Shown: positions 24,264 to 35,263, numbered from the stretch's first letter. The stretch is DNA of 64,000 nucleotides from Rosistilla carotiformis (GCF_007753095.1 NZ_CP036348.1:3906001-3970000), one strand, 5' to 3'. The notes: generated by a model from the sequence alone, not told the origin. Numbers and translations are program-made.

Positions 24264-26651
24264 ATGGAAACGAAGAGCAGCACCGCGACCGATCCCGTCT
24301 GCGGAATGACGGTCGATGTCGCCGACTCGCGGCACAGCCAATACAACGGGGAGGAGTACTTCTTCTGCAGCGAGGGTTGCCAACGAAAGTTTGACAACGA
24401 TCCGGCAGGGGTCCTCGCTGCGCGGAAGCAAAAATCGCAAGGCCTTCGCGTCCTCGGCGCCGGCGGTGAACATTCCTGTTGCGGTGGCAATGGTGGCTCA
24501 TCGACCAAGTCGACCGGTGCCGTGTCAAATCCCGATGCGATCTACACCTGCCCGATGCACCCGGAAATCGAACAGGTAGGCCCCGGCGATTGCCCGATCT
24601 GTGGCATGGATCTGGAACCGAAAGTGGTCGAACGGGAGAACCGTGCGGAGGAAGCGCAATACGCTGACATGCGACGGCGATTCTGGGTCGGTGTCGCGTT
24701 GTCGTTGCCATTGCTGATCATTGCGATGGGACCGATGATCGGCATCAATGTCAGTAGTTGGATGACCCAAACCGCGTTTGGTTGGCTGCAGTTCGCGTTG
24801 GCAACGCCGGTCGTTTGGTGGTGCGGGTGGCCGTTGTTGGTTCGCGGAGCGAAGTCGTTTCGCACGCTCAACCTGAACATGTTCGCGCTGATCGCCGTCG
24901 GCAGCTTGGCCGCCTACTTCTTTAGTCTTGTGGTCGTCTTGTTGCCAGGCGTGATTCCCGAGGCGTTCTATGAAAACGGTGCACCGCCCCTCTATTTCGA
25001 AGCGGCTGCGGTGATCATCACCTTGGTTTTGCTCGGCCAAGTGCTGGAGCTGCGCGCCCGGCTGCAGACCGGCAGCGCGATTCGAGAGTTGATGGAATTG
25101 GCTCCCGAAACGGCAACTCGCATCGACGCGAACGGAGACGAGGAAGTGGCTTTGGATGCGGTCCGCAAGGGGGACCGATTGCGAGTGCGTCCGGGAGAGA
25201 AGGTCCCGGTCGACGGCCGCGTTGTCAGCGGGGCGAGCCGCGTCGACGAATCGATGTTAACAGGCGAACCGGTTCCCGTTCCGAAAGCCGAAGGGGATGA
25301 AATCACCGGCGGGACGTTGAACCAGACCGGGGCTCTGGTCATGGAAGCTGTCGGCGTCGGAGGTGATACCGTTCTCAATCGGATCGTGCAGATGGTCGCC
25401 GACGCCCAACGCAGCCGAGCGCCGATCCAACAGCTGGTCGATGTCGTTGCCCGCTATTTCGTCCCGGCAGTGATCGCATCGGCGATCGTCGCATTTATCG
25501 GCTGGGCCGTCTGGGGGCCAGAACCACAGCTGGCGCATGCCTTTGTCGCAGCGGTCGCGGTCCTGATCATCGCTTGCCCCTGTGCGTTGGGACTGGCGAC
25601 ACCGATGTCGGTGATGGTCGGCGTCGGACGCGGGGCGAAGGATGGTGTGCTGATCAAAAATGCGGAAGTTCTGGAGGTGATGGAAAAGGTCGACACGATC
25701 GTCGTCGACAAAACGGGCACGCTGACGCAGGGACGGCCGGAAGTCACCCACGTCGAGACCTTTGGCGATTGGAGGACCGCCGATGTCCTGGAGCTTGCCG
25801 CTGCGGTGGAAGCTCAAAGCGAACACCCGTTGGCTCAAGCGGTCGTTCGCAGGGCGAAGGGGGACGATTTGAAAGTAGCTGAGGCGACGAATTTCGAAAG
25901 CGTTACGGGAGGTGGTGTTTCGGGACGCGTCGATCACACGAAGGTGTTGATTGGCAACGCGGACCTACTGGCCGATCAGGGAGTCTCGGATATCGATTTG
26001 GGACGGCAGAACGCGCGAGCTCACCAAGCCGAAGGGGCGACGGTCGTCTTCGTCGCGATCGACGGCAAGTTGGCGGCGACGATGGCAATCGCCGATCCGA
26101 TCAAAGAGAGCACTCCCGCGGCGCTACAGACGTTACACGAACTGGGTTTGAAGGTCGTCATGTTGACGGGCGATGCGGAAGCGACAGCCGAAGCGGTCGC
26201 AAAGAAGCTAGGTATCGACGAATTCCACGCGGGTGTTTCGCCGACCGACAAACACGAATTCATCCGCCAACTGAAACGCGATGGAAAGATCGTGGCGATG
26301 TGCGGAGATGGAATCAACGACGCGCCCGCACTCGCCGAAGCAAACGTCGGCATCGCGATGGGAACGGGGACCGGCGTGGCGATCGAATCGGCGGGCGTGA
26401 CGTTGGTCGGCGGCGATTTGCGCGGCGTGGCGGCGGCGGGGTCCCTGAGTCGCAAGACGATGCGCAACATCCGCCAGAATCTCTTCTTCGCCTTCTTCTA
26501 CAACGCGTTAGGGATTCCGGTCGCGGCAGGCTTGTTGTACCCGGTCTTTGGGATGTTGTTGAGCCCGATGATTGCGGCCGCCGCGATGAGTATGAGCAGC
26601 GTCTCGGTGATCGCCAACTCGCTGCGGTTACGCACGGCAAGACTTTCATAA
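24264..26651 (+). CDS. copA: Copper-translocating P1B-type ATPase with YHS and heavy-metal-binding domains
   Basis: A 795-residue P-type ATPase. Instead of ferredoxin-like CxxC metal-binding domains it starts with a YHS domain ('[18 protein letters not shown]', residues 10-50) and a heavy-metal-binding domain ('[22 protein letters not shown]', residues 94-114). The core shows 'MLTGEPVPV' (actuator), the CPC metal-transport motif in '[12 protein letters not shown]' (about residue 438), the phosphorylated Asp in 'DKTGTLTQG' (about 482), an HP locus ('SEHPLAQAV') and '[10 protein letters not shown]'. Eight membrane helices are expected. CPC marks a Cu(I)/Ag(I) exporter. AAGGA precedes the ATG by 9 bases. 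It is divergent from the Cys-rich copper storage protein. Confidence 0.93.
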   Translation: METKSSTATDPVCGMTVDVADSRHSQYNGEEYFFCSEGCQRKFDNDPAGVLAARKQKSQGLRVLGAGGEHSCCGGNGGSSTKSTGAVSNPDAIYTCPMHPEIEQVGPGDCPICGMDLEPKVVERENRAEEAQYADMRRRFWVGVALSLPLLIIAMGPMIGINVSSWMTQTAFGWLQFALATPVVWWCGWPLLVRGAKSFRTLNLNMFALIAVGSLAAYFFSLVVVLLPGVIPEAFYENGAPPLYFEAAAVIITLVLLGQVLELRARLQTGSAIRELMELAPETATRIDANGDEEVALDAVRKGDRLRVRPGEKVPVDGRVVSGASRVDESMLTGEPVPVPKAEGDEITGGTLNQTGALVMEAVGVGGDTVLNRIVQMVADAQRSRAPIQQLVDVVARYFVPAVIASAIVAFIGWAVWGPEPQLAHAFVAAVAVLIIACPCALGLATPMSVMVGVGRGAKDGVLIKNAEVLEVMEKVDTIVVDKTGTLTQGRPEVTHVETFGDWRTADVLELAAAVEAQSEHPLAQAVVRRAKGDDLKVAEATNFESVTGGGVSGRVDHTKVLIGNADLLADQGVSDIDLGRQNARAHQAEGATVVFVAIDGKLAATMAIADPIKESTPAALQTLHELGLKVVMLTGDAEATAEAVAKKLGIDEFHAGVSPTDKHEFIRQLKRDGKIVAMCGDGINDAPALAEANVGIAMGTGTGVAIESAGVTLVGGDLRGVAAAGSLSRKTMRNIRQNLFFAFFYNALGIPVAAGLLYPVFGMLLSPMIAAAAMSMSSVSVIANSLRLRTARLS

Positions 26652-26674
26652 CGCACCGGCGGAGACGATCTGAT

Positions 26675-28123
26675 CTACTCGATCAAATTCGCTTCACCCG
26701 CGATCGTCTCATCTCCATCGGTCGCCTTCATCACATCGGTCCGTTCGGTTTCCAGATCCCCCTCGCCACGGTTCACCACCGCTTCGCTCGGCTGTGGCTT
26801 GGGTTGCGGAATCGCAGGCGGATTTGGTGCCCCGCCGACCGGCGTTTCGCTGATTTGAACCGGTACGCCGTGAGGGAAGACCAATTCGCGAGCCTCGTCG
26901 GGCATCGTGATCCCCGCCGCGGTGAGCGATTGTTTGACTTGGCGGATGATCGAACTGCCGACCTTTAATCCGGAGTTCTTCGTCAAATCGAACCAGTAAT
27001 AGACTTTCAAATTGACCGTCGCCGAACCGAGCGATTCGACTAGAACCATCGGTGCCGGTTCACTCACGACCGCTTCGTGTTGCGTCAACACCTGCATGAT
27101 CAGGTCTTGCGCCTCGCCGATCGAATCCTCAAAACCTACCCCGACCGAGAAGTCGAGCCGGCTAAGTGGCGTCGCGGTGTAGTTGGTCACCATCCCTTTG
27201 TAGACCGTACTATTGGGCAACTGGATTTGGTTTCCCTCCAGCGTGCTCAGAATCGTCCCTCGCATCGTGACGCGGCGGACAAACCCCATCGCCCCTTTTC
27301 CGCCAACGTCGCCGACTTCGATTAAGTCACCAACTCGGAAGGGATGATTCAGCGAGATCAGAATGCTGGCGAGATAGTTCTCGGCGATGTCACGGAATGC
27401 AAACCCAATCGCCAGCCCCACCAGACCGGTGCCGCCCAACAAGGTGACCGCGAGGCGCGTTAGGCCGGAGACTCGCAGGGCGATGTAAAACGCGACGATG
27501 AATATCAAGACACCCACGACATTGCCGGCGACTTGCTGCAGCAACTGGCTGTCGACGCTGCGGCTGGTGAGCTTGCGGGTCATCAAAGCTGCCAACCGTG
27601 CAAGGTAATAGCCTACGAGCACGACGATTGCCGCGACCAGAACCAGCGGCAGCAGGCTGGTCGCTTCGTGCGCGAGATCCTTCATCGATCGCAGTGCAGG
27701 AGCAAAATTCCAGAATGGACGATCGGCAACCTGCAGCCGATTGACCACCGCCACAACATCCGATGTCTTCATCGCGGTCGCTTCGGCCCACTGCTGATGT
27801 TTTTCCGTGTCGGCAATCCCGGTAAGGAACGCAACGCCGCGATCGACTCGCACTTCACTGTCGGTAAACCATCCGGTCGCTTTCAAAATCTCCTGCAACC
27901 GGTTTTCGATTCGCTGGTCGCTGTTGACCGGATCGACCTGGACCTTTTCGGCGACCGTCGCGGGGGCTGCATCATCATCGGCCGCCTGCTTTGTCACCTC
28001 CGTTGCCACATCATCGGCTGTCGGCGTCCCCTCTTGAGCCAACGCCGGAACGGAACCAACCAACAGCGTGATCCATAGTCCGTAGGTTGAGATGTATCGT
28101 CTACCTGGCCGCTGGCTGATCAT
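26675..28123 (-). CDS. MscS-family mechanosensitive channel with N-terminal BON domain
   Basis: A 482-residue membrane protein: signal or first membrane segment (residues 10-30, 'YGLWITLLVGSVPALAQ'), a BON domain (about 65-140: 'RLQEILKATGWFTDSEVRVDRGVAFLTG'), then several membrane helices and the MscS pore/beta domain ('LVGLAIGFAFRDIAENYLASILISLNHPFRVGDLIEVGDVGGKGAMGFV', about residues 240-290). A Pro/Glu-rich tail ends the protein. MscS channels release osmolytes on hypo-osmotic shock; BON domains bind lipids or proteins in the envelope. I choose ATG at 28123 because AAGGA lies six bases upstream; ATG at 28129 is the alternative. It converges on the copA gene 23 bases away. Confidence 0.88.
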   Translation of the reverse strand: MISQRPGRRYISTYGLWITLLVGSVPALAQEGTPTADDVATEVTKQAADDDAAPATVAEKVQVDPVNSDQRIENRLQEILKATGWFTDSEVRVDRGVAFLTGIADTEKHQQWAEATAMKTSDVVAVVNRLQVADRPFWNFAPALRSMKDLAHEATSLLPLVLVAAIVVLVGYYLARLAALMTRKLTSRSVDSQLLQQVAGNVVGVLIFIVAFYIALRVSGLTRLAVTLLGGTGLVGLAIGFAFRDIAENYLASILISLNHPFRVGDLIEVGDVGGKGAMGFVRRVTMRGTILSTLEGNQIQLPNSTVYKGMVTNYTATPLSRLDFSVGVGFEDSIGEAQDLIMQVLTQHEAVVSEPAPMVLVESLGSATVNLKVYYWFDLTKNSGLKVGSSIIRQVKQSLTAAGITMPDEARELVFPHGVPVQISETPVGGAPNPPAIPQPKPQPSEAVVNRGEGDLETERTDVMKATDGDETIAGEANLIE

Positions 28124-29138
28124 CGACATTCCTTCACTGGCGTTGCTCCCGTTCGATGGCAGCGGAGATTTACATAGCACGAAATTCGATGCGTCCTCCC
28201 GACCCCGAAGGGTTCAACGAGCCGTTGAACCAACAGAGCCGCCGCGGACGCGGTAGAAGCACGTTGCAAATCCCGTTCCAGATCCGCAGCGGCAAGTCGA
28301 GAACGGCAAACGAAGCAGTGGCTGGGGTCGAACCGTTCGGCGCAGTCGTCGGCTAAAGCCTTTACACCATCGCACTGGCTGACGATACGGGAGGACGGGC
28401 GACGATCCGCCATCACTCAGAAAGAATCTCGCCAATGGCGACGGTCCGAAACCTTCCGCATTAGGTAAACCCTGGCACGACTAACGCCATGTTTTACGCA
28501 AACCGGCAACCAAGCCCTGTGCCCGCCGCGAAAGCATGTTAGCCTGCCCTGCACCGGCTCATTCCAGTCGACAAATGCTGCCCCGACGCAAGTGCAGAAC
28601 GTCAAAAAAATGCCACAAATATATCCTGATCGAATTCACCGAACTGCGTTGCGAAGCGGGTTGAAATCAGCCAATCCAACGGGTAGGGTGAACCGTTCAA
28701 TTTAACGGCAGCAGAGCTCGGCAGGCTTAACGTTCATGCCTCGCTGTTTGTTGTTCCCGCACACCCCGGATTGAGTTCGCATTGATAGGCAATAGATGTG
28801 ATTTCGGTCTGCTCCATGAACCAGGCCGATGCCGAATTGTTCAGGCACATGCCCGTGGATGGGATCCACAGGTGTCCTTTGGCGAGTTATGTGTAATGGT
28901 CCCGTGTGACCGATGATGCTGCACGCGTGGCACATCGCCCCGCAGCGAATGCATAGCGCAATGGCGTTGTCCCAATAGTGTCACCGCCGCATTTGGACGG
29001 CGGCTAAGCAAGTCGATTGCTTCGGTTGGCCATTCAATCGATGCCATGCAAATTGTTGAAGGGAGTCACACTTGATGCGCCGGTGTGACTCTGGCAGTCG
29101 AGGGAAACCGACAAGTCGTTGGATGTTTCCATTCAATA
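28124..29138. other. Long intergenic region upstream of the Mrp operon
   Basis: Just over 1 kb without a convincing gene. Minus-strand frames near 28120-28416 and 28702-28935 lack ribosome binding sites and recognisable domains. A perfect 9-bp inverted repeat GGTTCAACG-AGC-CGTTGAACC lies at 28211-28231; the same GTTCAACG/CGTTGAAC sequence forms the ends of the dispersed repeat described near 29.2 and 35.3 kb, so a decayed element is possible. I see no RNA gene. Confidence 0.4.
28211..28231. repeat. Perfect 9-bp inverted repeat related to dispersed-element ends
   Basis: GGTTCAACG (28211-28219) and CGTTGAACC (28223-28231) flank a three-base AGC centre. The arms match the terminal GTTCAACG of the hairpin element at 29139-29273. 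It may be a joined pair of ends left after loss of the element's interior, or a coincidental palindrome. Confidence 0.45.
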
Positions 29139-29273
29139 CCGTTCAACGTAGAAGCCGCGGACCGTCGCAATAATTTGCGGCGGGATGTAGTGGACGAGGT
29201 TACGAGTCCCAGCGATTTGGTCTGATGCATGCAGAAGGACTCGTCGCCTCGTCCACGACGCTTCGTTGAACGG
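29139..29273. repeat. MITE-like hairpin element with terminal inverted repeats (single copy)
   Basis: The element starts with CCGTTCAACG (29139-29148) and ends with its reverse complement CGTTGAACGG (29264-29273); one flanking AAT/ATT pair extends the match. Inside is a long imperfect hairpin: arm 29187-29209 beginning GTAGTGGACGAGG and arm 29237-29259 ending CTCGTCCACGAC. It is related to the four tandem copies at 35.3-35.95 kb. It lies 60 bases upstream of the Mrp operon start, so it sits in that operon's promoter region. Confidence 0.75.
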
Positions 29274-29331
29274 AATTGTGTTTAAATTGGAGACCTGTTG
29301 TATTTCTTATATAGTTCGTTCGGGAACGTAA

Positions 29332-31689
29332 ATGCTTTTGTGGCTGTTGGTTATCCTGCTCGCAGCGAGTCTTGCGGGTGGAGTGAATCGCGTCATCGGA
29401 TCTGGCGGTGGATGGGCCCTCGCTCTGTTTCCGTCCGGTGTATTTGCGTGCCTGATGAAACAGGGGCCGTTGGTGCTAAACCAGCAGAATCTGTCGTCAT
29501 CTATCGAATGGGTCCCGGCACTCAATCTTGCGATCTCGATGCGGCTGGATGGACTAAGTTTAATATTCGGGCTGCTGATAACAGGCATAGGCGCGTTGGT
29601 TCTGATCTATGCCGGAGCCTACTTAAATGGTGACGATCGGCTCGGTCGGTTGTGGATGTTCTTGCTGCTGTTTATGGCAGCCATGTTGGGACTTGTGTTG
29701 GCTGATAACCTGCTGACGCTCTTCATTTTTTGGGAATTGACCAGCATCACGTCGTACCTGCTGATCGGTTTCAACAGCGAACGTTCCGAATCGCGTGCTT
29801 CCGCCTTGCAGGCGTTACTTGTGACGGGCGGTGGCGGATTGGTGCTGTTGCCGGGGCTGATTTTGCTGGGAGGCGTGGGAGAGTCGTTCGAGATCTCCAC
29901 GCTGCTTGAGAACAGCGAACAAATCCGTCAGCACGCGTTCTATGTTCCGATCCTGATCATGATTCTGGTCGGAGCGTTCACGAAGTCGGCTCAATTTCCG
30001 TTTCACTTCTGGCTGCCCAACGCGATGGCCGCTCCCACTCCGATCAGTGCGTATTTGCATTCGGCCACGATGGTGAAAGCGGGCATTTATCTCATCGCAC
30101 GGCTGCACCCAATTTTGGGTGGGACAGCGGAGTGGTTCTGGATGATCGCTCCAGTTGGCACGATCACAATGATACTTGGCGCGGCGATGGCGTTGCGGGC
30201 GACCGATCTTAAACAGATTCTGGCTTACGCCACCATCAGTGTGTTGGGAACGCTGACCATGCTGCTGGGCATTGGAACCGAAGCCACGTTGATCGCCGCG
30301 TTGGTGATACTGGTCGCGCATGCATTCTACAAAGGCGGATTGTTTATGGTGGCCGGAGCCATCGACCACGCAATTCATCAACGCGATGTCCGTGAACTGG
30401 GCGGATTGCGTTTGACAATGCCCGCCACGTTTGCTGCGGCGTTGCTTGGCGGTATATCGATGGCGGGAGTCATGCCGACGTTTGGATTCATCGCAAAGGA
30501 GACATGGTACGAAGCGGTTGGAGGAGACGTCGCTGGCATCGGTTTCCTGGCGGCATCGGTCCTCTCCAACATCGGATTGGTAGCGGCCGTGGGGCTGGTT
30601 TGCATCAAACCGTTTTTCGGAAGTCGAACCGACGCGACGCAAGCAGCGCACGAAGGAAGTCTGGCGATGTGGGGACCGCCTGTTGCACTAGGCACGACGG
30701 GATTGGCATTAGGGTTGATGTCGACGCAGTTCAGCGGATTGCTGACCGCCGGAAGTAGTGCAATTGCGGGAAGCGTTGTGCCGGTGAACTTAGCGTTGTG
30801 GCACGGCGTCAACGTGACCTTGCTGTTATCGCTTCTGACCTTAGCCGGTGGGCTGACGTTATTTGCACAACGGCATCGGCTGGAGGGCGTTTTCAAATCG
30901 GCCGATCGCTTCATCCAATATGGACCGGCGTGGGGGTACGGTTGGCTGTTGAAATCTGTCACGCAGTTTGCACGCTGGCAGACCGCCATTCTGCAAAACG
31001 GTTACTTGCGATTCTATTTGCTCACAATGGTCGGACTCACTGTATTCAGTGTTTGGATGGCGCTGTCAGGCGAAGTGCGATCGCACCTGAAACCGATGCC
31101 ACTGGACTTTCGAATCCACGAGCTGCTGTTGGCGGGCTTGATTCTGGTGGCTGCGGTGGTGGCGGTTCGCGCGAAAACATGGCTGCTGGCGGTGGGATCG
31201 CTTGGAGTTGTCGGATACTCGGTCGCAGGCATCTTCGTATTGTTTGGGGCCCCGGACCTAGCGATGACGCAGTTTGTTATCGAAACCCTGACGGTCATCC
31301 TGTTCGTGATGGCGTTTTCACGACTGCCAGACTTCCGTCGTTTGACGTCCGCCGGCACACGTGCCCGCGACGCAGTGATTGCCGTTGTTGCCGGAGCGAC
31401 GATCACGGTGCTATTGCTGTTCGCGATGACCGTTCGCACCGACCATCCGATATCCGATTACTACACGACGAACAGCGTTAGCCAAGCCCATGGTCGCAAC
31501 GTGGTGAATGTGATCCTTGTCGACTTCCGAGCCTTGGACACGTTGGGGGAGATCACGGTTCTCTCGATCGCGGCGATTGGCGTCTATTCGCTGTTGATGC
31601 TGCGACCTCCAAAACGAATTGCCCTCGGCAACGAAGCCAACAATGTGGCAAACAGTTCGTGCCCGATTTCAACGCAGTCGGAGGATTGA
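29332..31689 (+). CDS. mrpA: Mrp Na+/H+ antiporter subunit A
   Basis: A 785-residue polytopic protein, the expected size of MrpA/MnhA (about 770-800). The N-terminal two thirds is homologous to the NuoL/NADH dehydrogenase subunit 5 ion-translocating domain: '[15 protein letters not shown]', '[37 protein letters not shown]' (about residues 220-255) with the conserved Lys and His, and '[13 protein letters not shown]'. The C-terminal part ('[24 protein letters not shown]', about 640) is the MrpA-specific region resembling NuoJ/MbhD. It begins the A-G operon and forms, with MrpD, the proton/sodium path. A sodium-dependent life (marine habitat) fits. No strong ribosome binding site precedes the ATG. 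Confidence 0.95.
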   Translation: MLLWLLVILLAASLAGGVNRVIGSGGGWALALFPSGVFACLMKQGPLVLNQQNLSSSIEWVPALNLAISMRLDGLSLIFGLLITGIGALVLIYAGAYLNGDDRLGRLWMFLLLFMAAMLGLVLADNLLTLFIFWELTSITSYLLIGFNSERSESRASALQALLVTGGGGLVLLPGLILLGGVGESFEISTLLENSEQIRQHAFYVPILIMILVGAFTKSAQFPFHFWLPNAMAAPTPISAYLHSATMVKAGIYLIARLHPILGGTAEWFWMIAPVGTITMILGAAMALRATDLKQILAYATISVLGTLTMLLGIGTEATLIAALVILVAHAFYKGGLFMVAGAIDHAIHQRDVRELGGLRLTMPATFAAALLGGISMAGVMPTFGFIAKETWYEAVGGDVAGIGFLAASVLSNIGLVAAVGLVCIKPFFGSRTDATQAAHEGSLAMWGPPVALGTTGLALGLMSTQFSGLLTAGSSAIAGSVVPVNLALWHGVNVTLLLSLLTLAGGLTLFAQRHRLEGVFKSADRFIQYGPAWGYGWLLKSVTQFARWQTAILQNGYLRFYLLTMVGLTVFSVWMALSGEVRSHLKPMPLDFRIHELLLAGLILVAAVVAVRAKTWLLAVGSLGVVGYSVAGIFVLFGAPDLAMTQFVIETLTVILFVMAFSRLPDFRRLTSAGTRARDAVIAVVAGATITVLLLFAMTVRTDHPISDYYTTNSVSQAHGRNVVNVILVDFRALDTLGEITVLSIAAIGVYSLLMLRPPKRIALGNEANNVANSSCPISTQSED

Positions 31690-31692
31690 AGC

Positions 31693-32106
31693 ATGGATTC
31701 GGTGATTCTGAAAACGGCGATTCGATTCCTGATGCCACTGATTCTGCTGTCGTCGGTGTTTCTGTTCTTGCGCGGACACAACGAACCGGGGGGCGGTTTT
31801 GTCGGGGGCCTGATGGCCAGCGGCGCGATCGCATTGTACGCGATCACTCACAGTGCGGCCGCCGCTCGACAAGTGGTGCGTGTGCCGCACCGCATACTGA
31901 TCGGTTCGGGATTGTTGATGTCGCTCTGTAGTGGGCTGCTACCACTGCTTTTGGGCCGTCCTTTCCTCACCGGTATGTGGACCACGATCACGACGACGGG
32001 ATTCGGAAAAATCCATCTCGGTACACCGCTGCTGTTCGACCTCGGTGTCTTCTGCGTAGTCACCGGTGTCACCCTCGTTTTCGTTTTTTCACTTCTCGAA
32101 GAATAG
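31693..32106 (+). CDS. mrpB: Mrp Na+/H+ antiporter subunit B
   Basis: A 137-residue membrane protein of the MnhB family with four helices: '[17 protein letters not shown]' first, then '[20 protein letters not shown]', '[20 protein letters not shown]' and '[22 protein letters not shown]'. The hydrophilic motif '[14 protein letters not shown]' (about residues 28-41) is the family signature. It begins three bases after the mrpA stop. MrpB is needed for complex assembly and contributes to the sodium route. Confidence 0.94.
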   Translation: MDSVILKTAIRFLMPLILLSSVFLFLRGHNEPGGGFVGGLMASGAIALYAITHSAAAARQVVRVPHRILIGSGLLMSLCSGLLPLLLGRPFLTGMWTTITTTGFGKIHLGTPLLFDLGVFCVVTGVTLVFVFSLLEE

Positions 32107-32111
32107 GCCTC

Positions 32112-32459
32112 ATGGATATTGTCTTGGCGATCACCGTCGGCGGTCTGTATGCCGCAGGGATCTATATGATGTTGCGTCGCAGCGTCGTAAAGTTGCTGAT
32201 TGGGCTCGGCTTGCTGAGCCACGCGGCGAACCTGCTGATATTCACTGCCGGTGGCGTCGTGCGTGGTCGCGCGCCGGTGGTTCCATCCGGAGAAATGCAA
32301 CCTCTGGCGGAGGTCGCCGACCAGCTGCCTCAAGCGTTGATCCTGACCGCCATCGTGATCAGCTTTGCAGTGCTGGCGTTTGCGTTGGTTCTCGTCTATC
32401 GAACCTATCAAACCTTAGAAACCGATGATCTAGACCAACTCAAGGCGACCGACAAATGA
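32112..32459 (+). CDS. mrpC: Mrp Na+/H+ antiporter subunit C
   Basis: A 115-residue homologue of NuoK/MnhC with three membrane helices. '[32 protein letters not shown]' (about residues 12-43) and '[28 protein letters not shown]' (about 73-100) are the family blocks; the latter carries the conserved 'DPLPQALVLTAIVI' type stretch. The start is the ATG at 32112, six bases after the mrpB stop; the longer frame from 31977 overlaps mrpB and is not used. Its ATGA end overlaps mrpD. Confidence 0.94.
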   Translation: MDIVLAITVGGLYAAGIYMMLRRSVVKLLIGLGLLSHAANLLIFTAGGVVRGRAPVVPSGEMQPLAEVADQLPQALILTAIVISFAVLAFALVLVYRTYQTLETDDLDQLKATDK

Positions 32460-34084
32460 ATGCTCAGGTTGCCGTGATCGCACCGATCGCTCTACCACTT
32501 GCCACGATGGCGATACTGTTGTTTGCGTGGAAGTCCATCGCGACTCAGAAAATCATCGGCTTGATCGGTTCGACGTTGCTTGCAGTGTCGGCCGCGATAC
32601 TGTTGTGCCTGGTTGACCGCCATGAGATCCTCGTCTTGCAAGTGGGAAATTGGCCGGCCCCCTTTGGCATCACGCTGGTCGCGGATCGATTGAGCTCGAT
32701 CATGGTAATGTTGGCGGGGCTGATGGGGTTTTCGGTGTCGGTCTATTCGTTGGCGTCGATCGATGCGAGTCGCGTGAGTTACGGATTCTATCCGCTGATG
32801 CAGTTATTGCTGATGGGTGTGTGCGGCGCATTCCTAACAGGCGATCTGTTTAACCTGTATGTGTGGTTTGAAGTCATGCTGATTGCGTCGTTTGTCCTGC
32901 TGACACTTGGCGGCGAACGAGGACAACTGGAAGGTGCAATCAAGTATGTCACGTTGAATTTGATTTCTTCTGCGGTGTTTCTAGCGGCAATCGGAGTGAT
33001 CTATGCAGCCACTGGAACGCTGAACATGGCCGACCTCGCACTGAAGTTGCGGAGCTTTCCCGATGAAGGGATCGTATCCGTGTTGGCGATGCTGTTTTTG
33101 ATCGCGTTTGGAACCAAAGCCGCCGTGTTCCCTCTCTTCTTCTGGCTCCCCGCGTCGTACCACACGCCTCCGGTCGCCGTTTCCGCAATCTTTGCGGGGC
33201 TGCTGACGAAGGTCGGCGTCTATTCGTTGATTCGCGCGTTTACGCTATTGTTCGTCACAGATCTGGAATTCACTCACTTCCTACTGTTGCTAATCGCCGG
33301 CATGACCATGGTGACCGGGGTGTTAGGCGCGATGGCTCAAAACGAGATTCGCCGCATCCTATCGTTTCATATTGTGAGTCAGATCGGATACATGTTGATG
33401 GGGCTGGCGTTGTTCACGCCGCTGGCCCTCGCCGGTTCGATCTTCTATATCATTCATCACATCGTCGTCAAAACGAATCTGTTTTTGATTAGCGGTCTTG
33501 TTGAACGGCGTTTCGATAGCGGGCAACTGAAAGATGTCGGCGGCCTTTACCGTTCCGCTCCCATGTTGGCGACGCTGTTCTTTCTCTCCGCCATGTCGCT
33601 GGCGGGAGTGCCGCCACTTTCGGGCTTCTTCGCAAAACTAACGTTGATCCAAGGCGGACTTGAAGCGGAAGGTTACGCCATCGTTGCCGTGGCACTTGTC
33701 GTGAGTCTACTGACACTGTTCTCGATGACAAAAATTTGGGCCGAAGTGTTTTGGAAACCGGCACCCGAAGAAGCGGTGACTGCCGCGTACGGTCTCGATG
33801 ATTCAACCTCGGTTCGAGCGAGCTTGTTCGGTCCGATACTCCTGCTCGCAACGATCACCGTAGGAATCGGTGCACTAGCCGGACCGGTGATGAATGTTTC
33901 CATTGCCACCGCCAAACAACTGCTGGACCAAGATGCTTACATCGAAGCGGTGCTGCCGGACCATCATCTGACCGCTAGCCGACCGGGCCCGATTGTCCCG
34001 GTTGCAGGGAACTCAAACGCCTCTGAACAACGCATTGAGCCGCAAGAACTTCGACCACGCCCTCGCGGAGTGACATCGCAATGA
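32456..34084 (+). CDS. mrpD: Mrp Na+/H+ antiporter subunit D
   Basis: A 542-residue NuoM/NuoN-type ion-translocating subunit with about 14 helices. '[22 protein letters not shown]' (about 130-151) has the conserved functional Glu, and '[38 protein letters not shown]' (about 221-258) the conserved Lys and the discontinuous helix. The last 60 residues, after the final helix, are hydrophilic and Pro/Arg-rich, making it longer than typical MrpD (about 490-500). The start overlaps mrpC by four bases (ATGA), so translation is coupled. Confidence 0.94.
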   Translation: MNAQVAVIAPIALPLATMAILLFAWKSIATQKIIGLIGSTLLAVSAAILLCLVDRHEILVLQVGNWPAPFGITLVADRLSSIMVMLAGLMGFSVSVYSLASIDASRVSYGFYPLMQLLLMGVCGAFLTGDLFNLYVWFEVMLIASFVLLTLGGERGQLEGAIKYVTLNLISSAVFLAAIGVIYAATGTLNMADLALKLRSFPDEGIVSVLAMLFLIAFGTKAAVFPLFFWLPASYHTPPVAVSAIFAGLLTKVGVYSLIRAFTLLFVTDLEFTHFLLLLIAGMTMVTGVLGAMAQNEIRRILSFHIVSQIGYMLMGLALFTPLALAGSIFYIIHHIVVKTNLFLISGLVERRFDSGQLKDVGGLYRSAPMLATLFFLSAMSLAGVPPLSGFFAKLTLIQGGLEAEGYAIVAVALVVSLLTLFSMTKIWAEVFWKPAPEEAVTAAYGLDDSTSVRASLFGPILLLATITVGIGALAGPVMNVSIATAKQLLDQDAYIEAVLPDHHLTASRPGPIVPVAGNSNASEQRIEPQELRPRPRGVTSQ

Positions 34085-34554
34085 TTTACTTCTTTTTCAA
34101 CATCTTCCTGGCACTGGTCTGGGCTCTGGCAAACGGACAAATTTCGTTGTCGAACCTAGGGATTGGCTTTCTCCTCGGGTACGCGGTCCTGTGGTTTTCC
34201 AAACCGTTGTTGGGACCGACTCGCTATTTCCGACGCTTGCCCGTCGCTTTGCGGTTTGTTGTTTTCTTCTTCTGGCAACTGGTGCTATCCAATCTCCGTG
34301 TCGCCTACGATGTCATCACACCTCCGCTTTACATGCGACCGGGAATTGTGGCGGTTCCATTGGACGCAAAGACCGATCAGGAAATCACGCTCCTGGCCAA
34401 TTTGATCACGCTGACACCGGGCACGTTGAGTCTCAATTTGTCCGAAGACCGAAGCACTCTGTATGTGCATGCGATGTTCGTCGACAGCCCCGAAAGTGTC
34501 CGGGACAGCATCAAGAACGGTTTCGAACGACGACTACTGGAGTTGATCCGATGA
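34081..34554 (+). CDS. mrpE: Mrp Na+/H+ antiporter subunit E
   Basis: A 157-residue MnhE-family protein: two N-terminal membrane helices ('[36 protein letters not shown]'), a third at '[23 protein letters not shown]' and a soluble C-terminal ferredoxin-like domain containing '[21 protein letters not shown]' (about 115-135). '[12 protein letters not shown]' is the family signature. The ATG overlaps the mrpD stop by four bases and the end overlaps mrpF by four. Confidence 0.93.
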   Translation: MIYFFFNIFLALVWALANGQISLSNLGIGFLLGYAVLWFSKPLLGPTRYFRRLPVALRFVVFFFWQLVLSNLRVAYDVITPPLYMRPGIVAVPLDAKTDQEITLLANLITLTPGTLSLNLSEDRSTLYVHAMFVDSPESVRDSIKNGFERRLLELIR

Positions 34555-34880
34555 TGCTCGACTGCCTTGTGAACTTCGGATCCGTCGCCGCCCCGGTGTT
34601 GGCAACGACAGCTTGGGTCGCCTTAACAGCTCAGGTTTCGATGGTGGTGCTGGTGATTGCGCTCTGCCTCGCGTTTCTACGGCTGGTCCTGGGGCCGTCG
34701 ATGCCCGATCGCGTTGTCGCAATCGATCTGGTTGCTGTGCTGTTGGTCGGCCTGATCGCCGTGAGTGCCGTGGAAACCGGGGAAGTGATTTTCCTGCGGG
34801 TCGCCATGGTGGTTGCACTGTTTAATTTCATCGGCACGATCGGCTTCTGCTGGTACTTGCAACGAGGGCCTCGCCAATGA
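34551..34880 (+). CDS. mrpF: Mrp Na+/H+ antiporter subunit F
   Basis: A 109-residue MnhF-family protein with three membrane helices. '[32 protein letters not shown]' (about residues 40-71) contains the conserved GPS..DRV..D motif whose Asp is implicated in ion transport. The start is the double ATG at 34551, overlapping the mrpE stop; the much longer frame from 34191 lies inside mrpE and is rejected. Confidence 0.93.
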   Translation: MMLDCLVNFGSVAAPVLATTAWVALTAQVSMVVLVIALCLAFLRLVLGPSMPDRVVAIDLVAVLLVGLIAVSAVETGEVIFLRVAMVVALFNFIGTIGFCWYLQRGPRQ

Positions 34881-35224
34881 ACGATTACGTGACGATTATT
34901 CTGCTCATCACCGGCACGGCCTTCTCGCTGCTGGCTTCGATTGCCATCGTGCGCATGCCCGATCTCTATACGCGGATGCACGGGGCCACGAAATGTGCGA
35001 CCCTCGGTGTTGGTTGCACCATTCTCGCTGCTGCCGTGCGATTCGAGAACATGGAAACGGCAACGGTTGCGGTATTGATCATCGGGTTCCTATTTCTGAC
35101 GGCACCGGTGGCTGCTCACATGATCGGTCACGCCGCCCATTGTCTGCAGGTCCCAAAATGGAGCGGCACGGTCGTCGATGAAACACCGCCCGCGGATGTT
35201 CACGAGGAACCAGAAAGCACCTAG
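34877..35224 (+). CDS. mrpG: Mrp Na+/H+ antiporter subunit G
   Basis: A 115-residue MnhG-family protein with three membrane helices. '[30 protein letters not shown]' (about residues 26-55) is the family core, with the RMPD..TR.H..TK pattern clear. '[21 protein letters not shown]' is the last helix. It overlaps mrpF by four bases and ends the seven-gene operon. A short hydrophilic tail rich in Asp/Glu/Pro follows. Confidence 0.94.
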   Translation: MNDYVTIILLITGTAFSLLASIAIVRMPDLYTRMHGATKCATLGVGCTILAAAVRFENMETATVAVLIIGFLFLTAPVAAHMIGHAAHCLQVPKWSGTVVDETPPADVHEEPEST

Positions 35225-35263
35225 CGCGAAGAACGATCAGCTAGCCGATCGTCAGGTTTTGTA

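Noticed and set aside
24139-24711. Extension of the copper-binding protein frame to 306 residues
   Set aside because: The extension runs through the divergent promoter and antisense to the ATPase N-terminus. The ATG at 24138 has an AGGAGG site and starts the Cys-rich helical bundle.
28702-29047. Cys/His-containing minus-strand frames that hint at a metalloprotein
   Set aside because: I could not match the residue pattern to any known metal-site family, and there is no ribosome binding site or consistent codon use.
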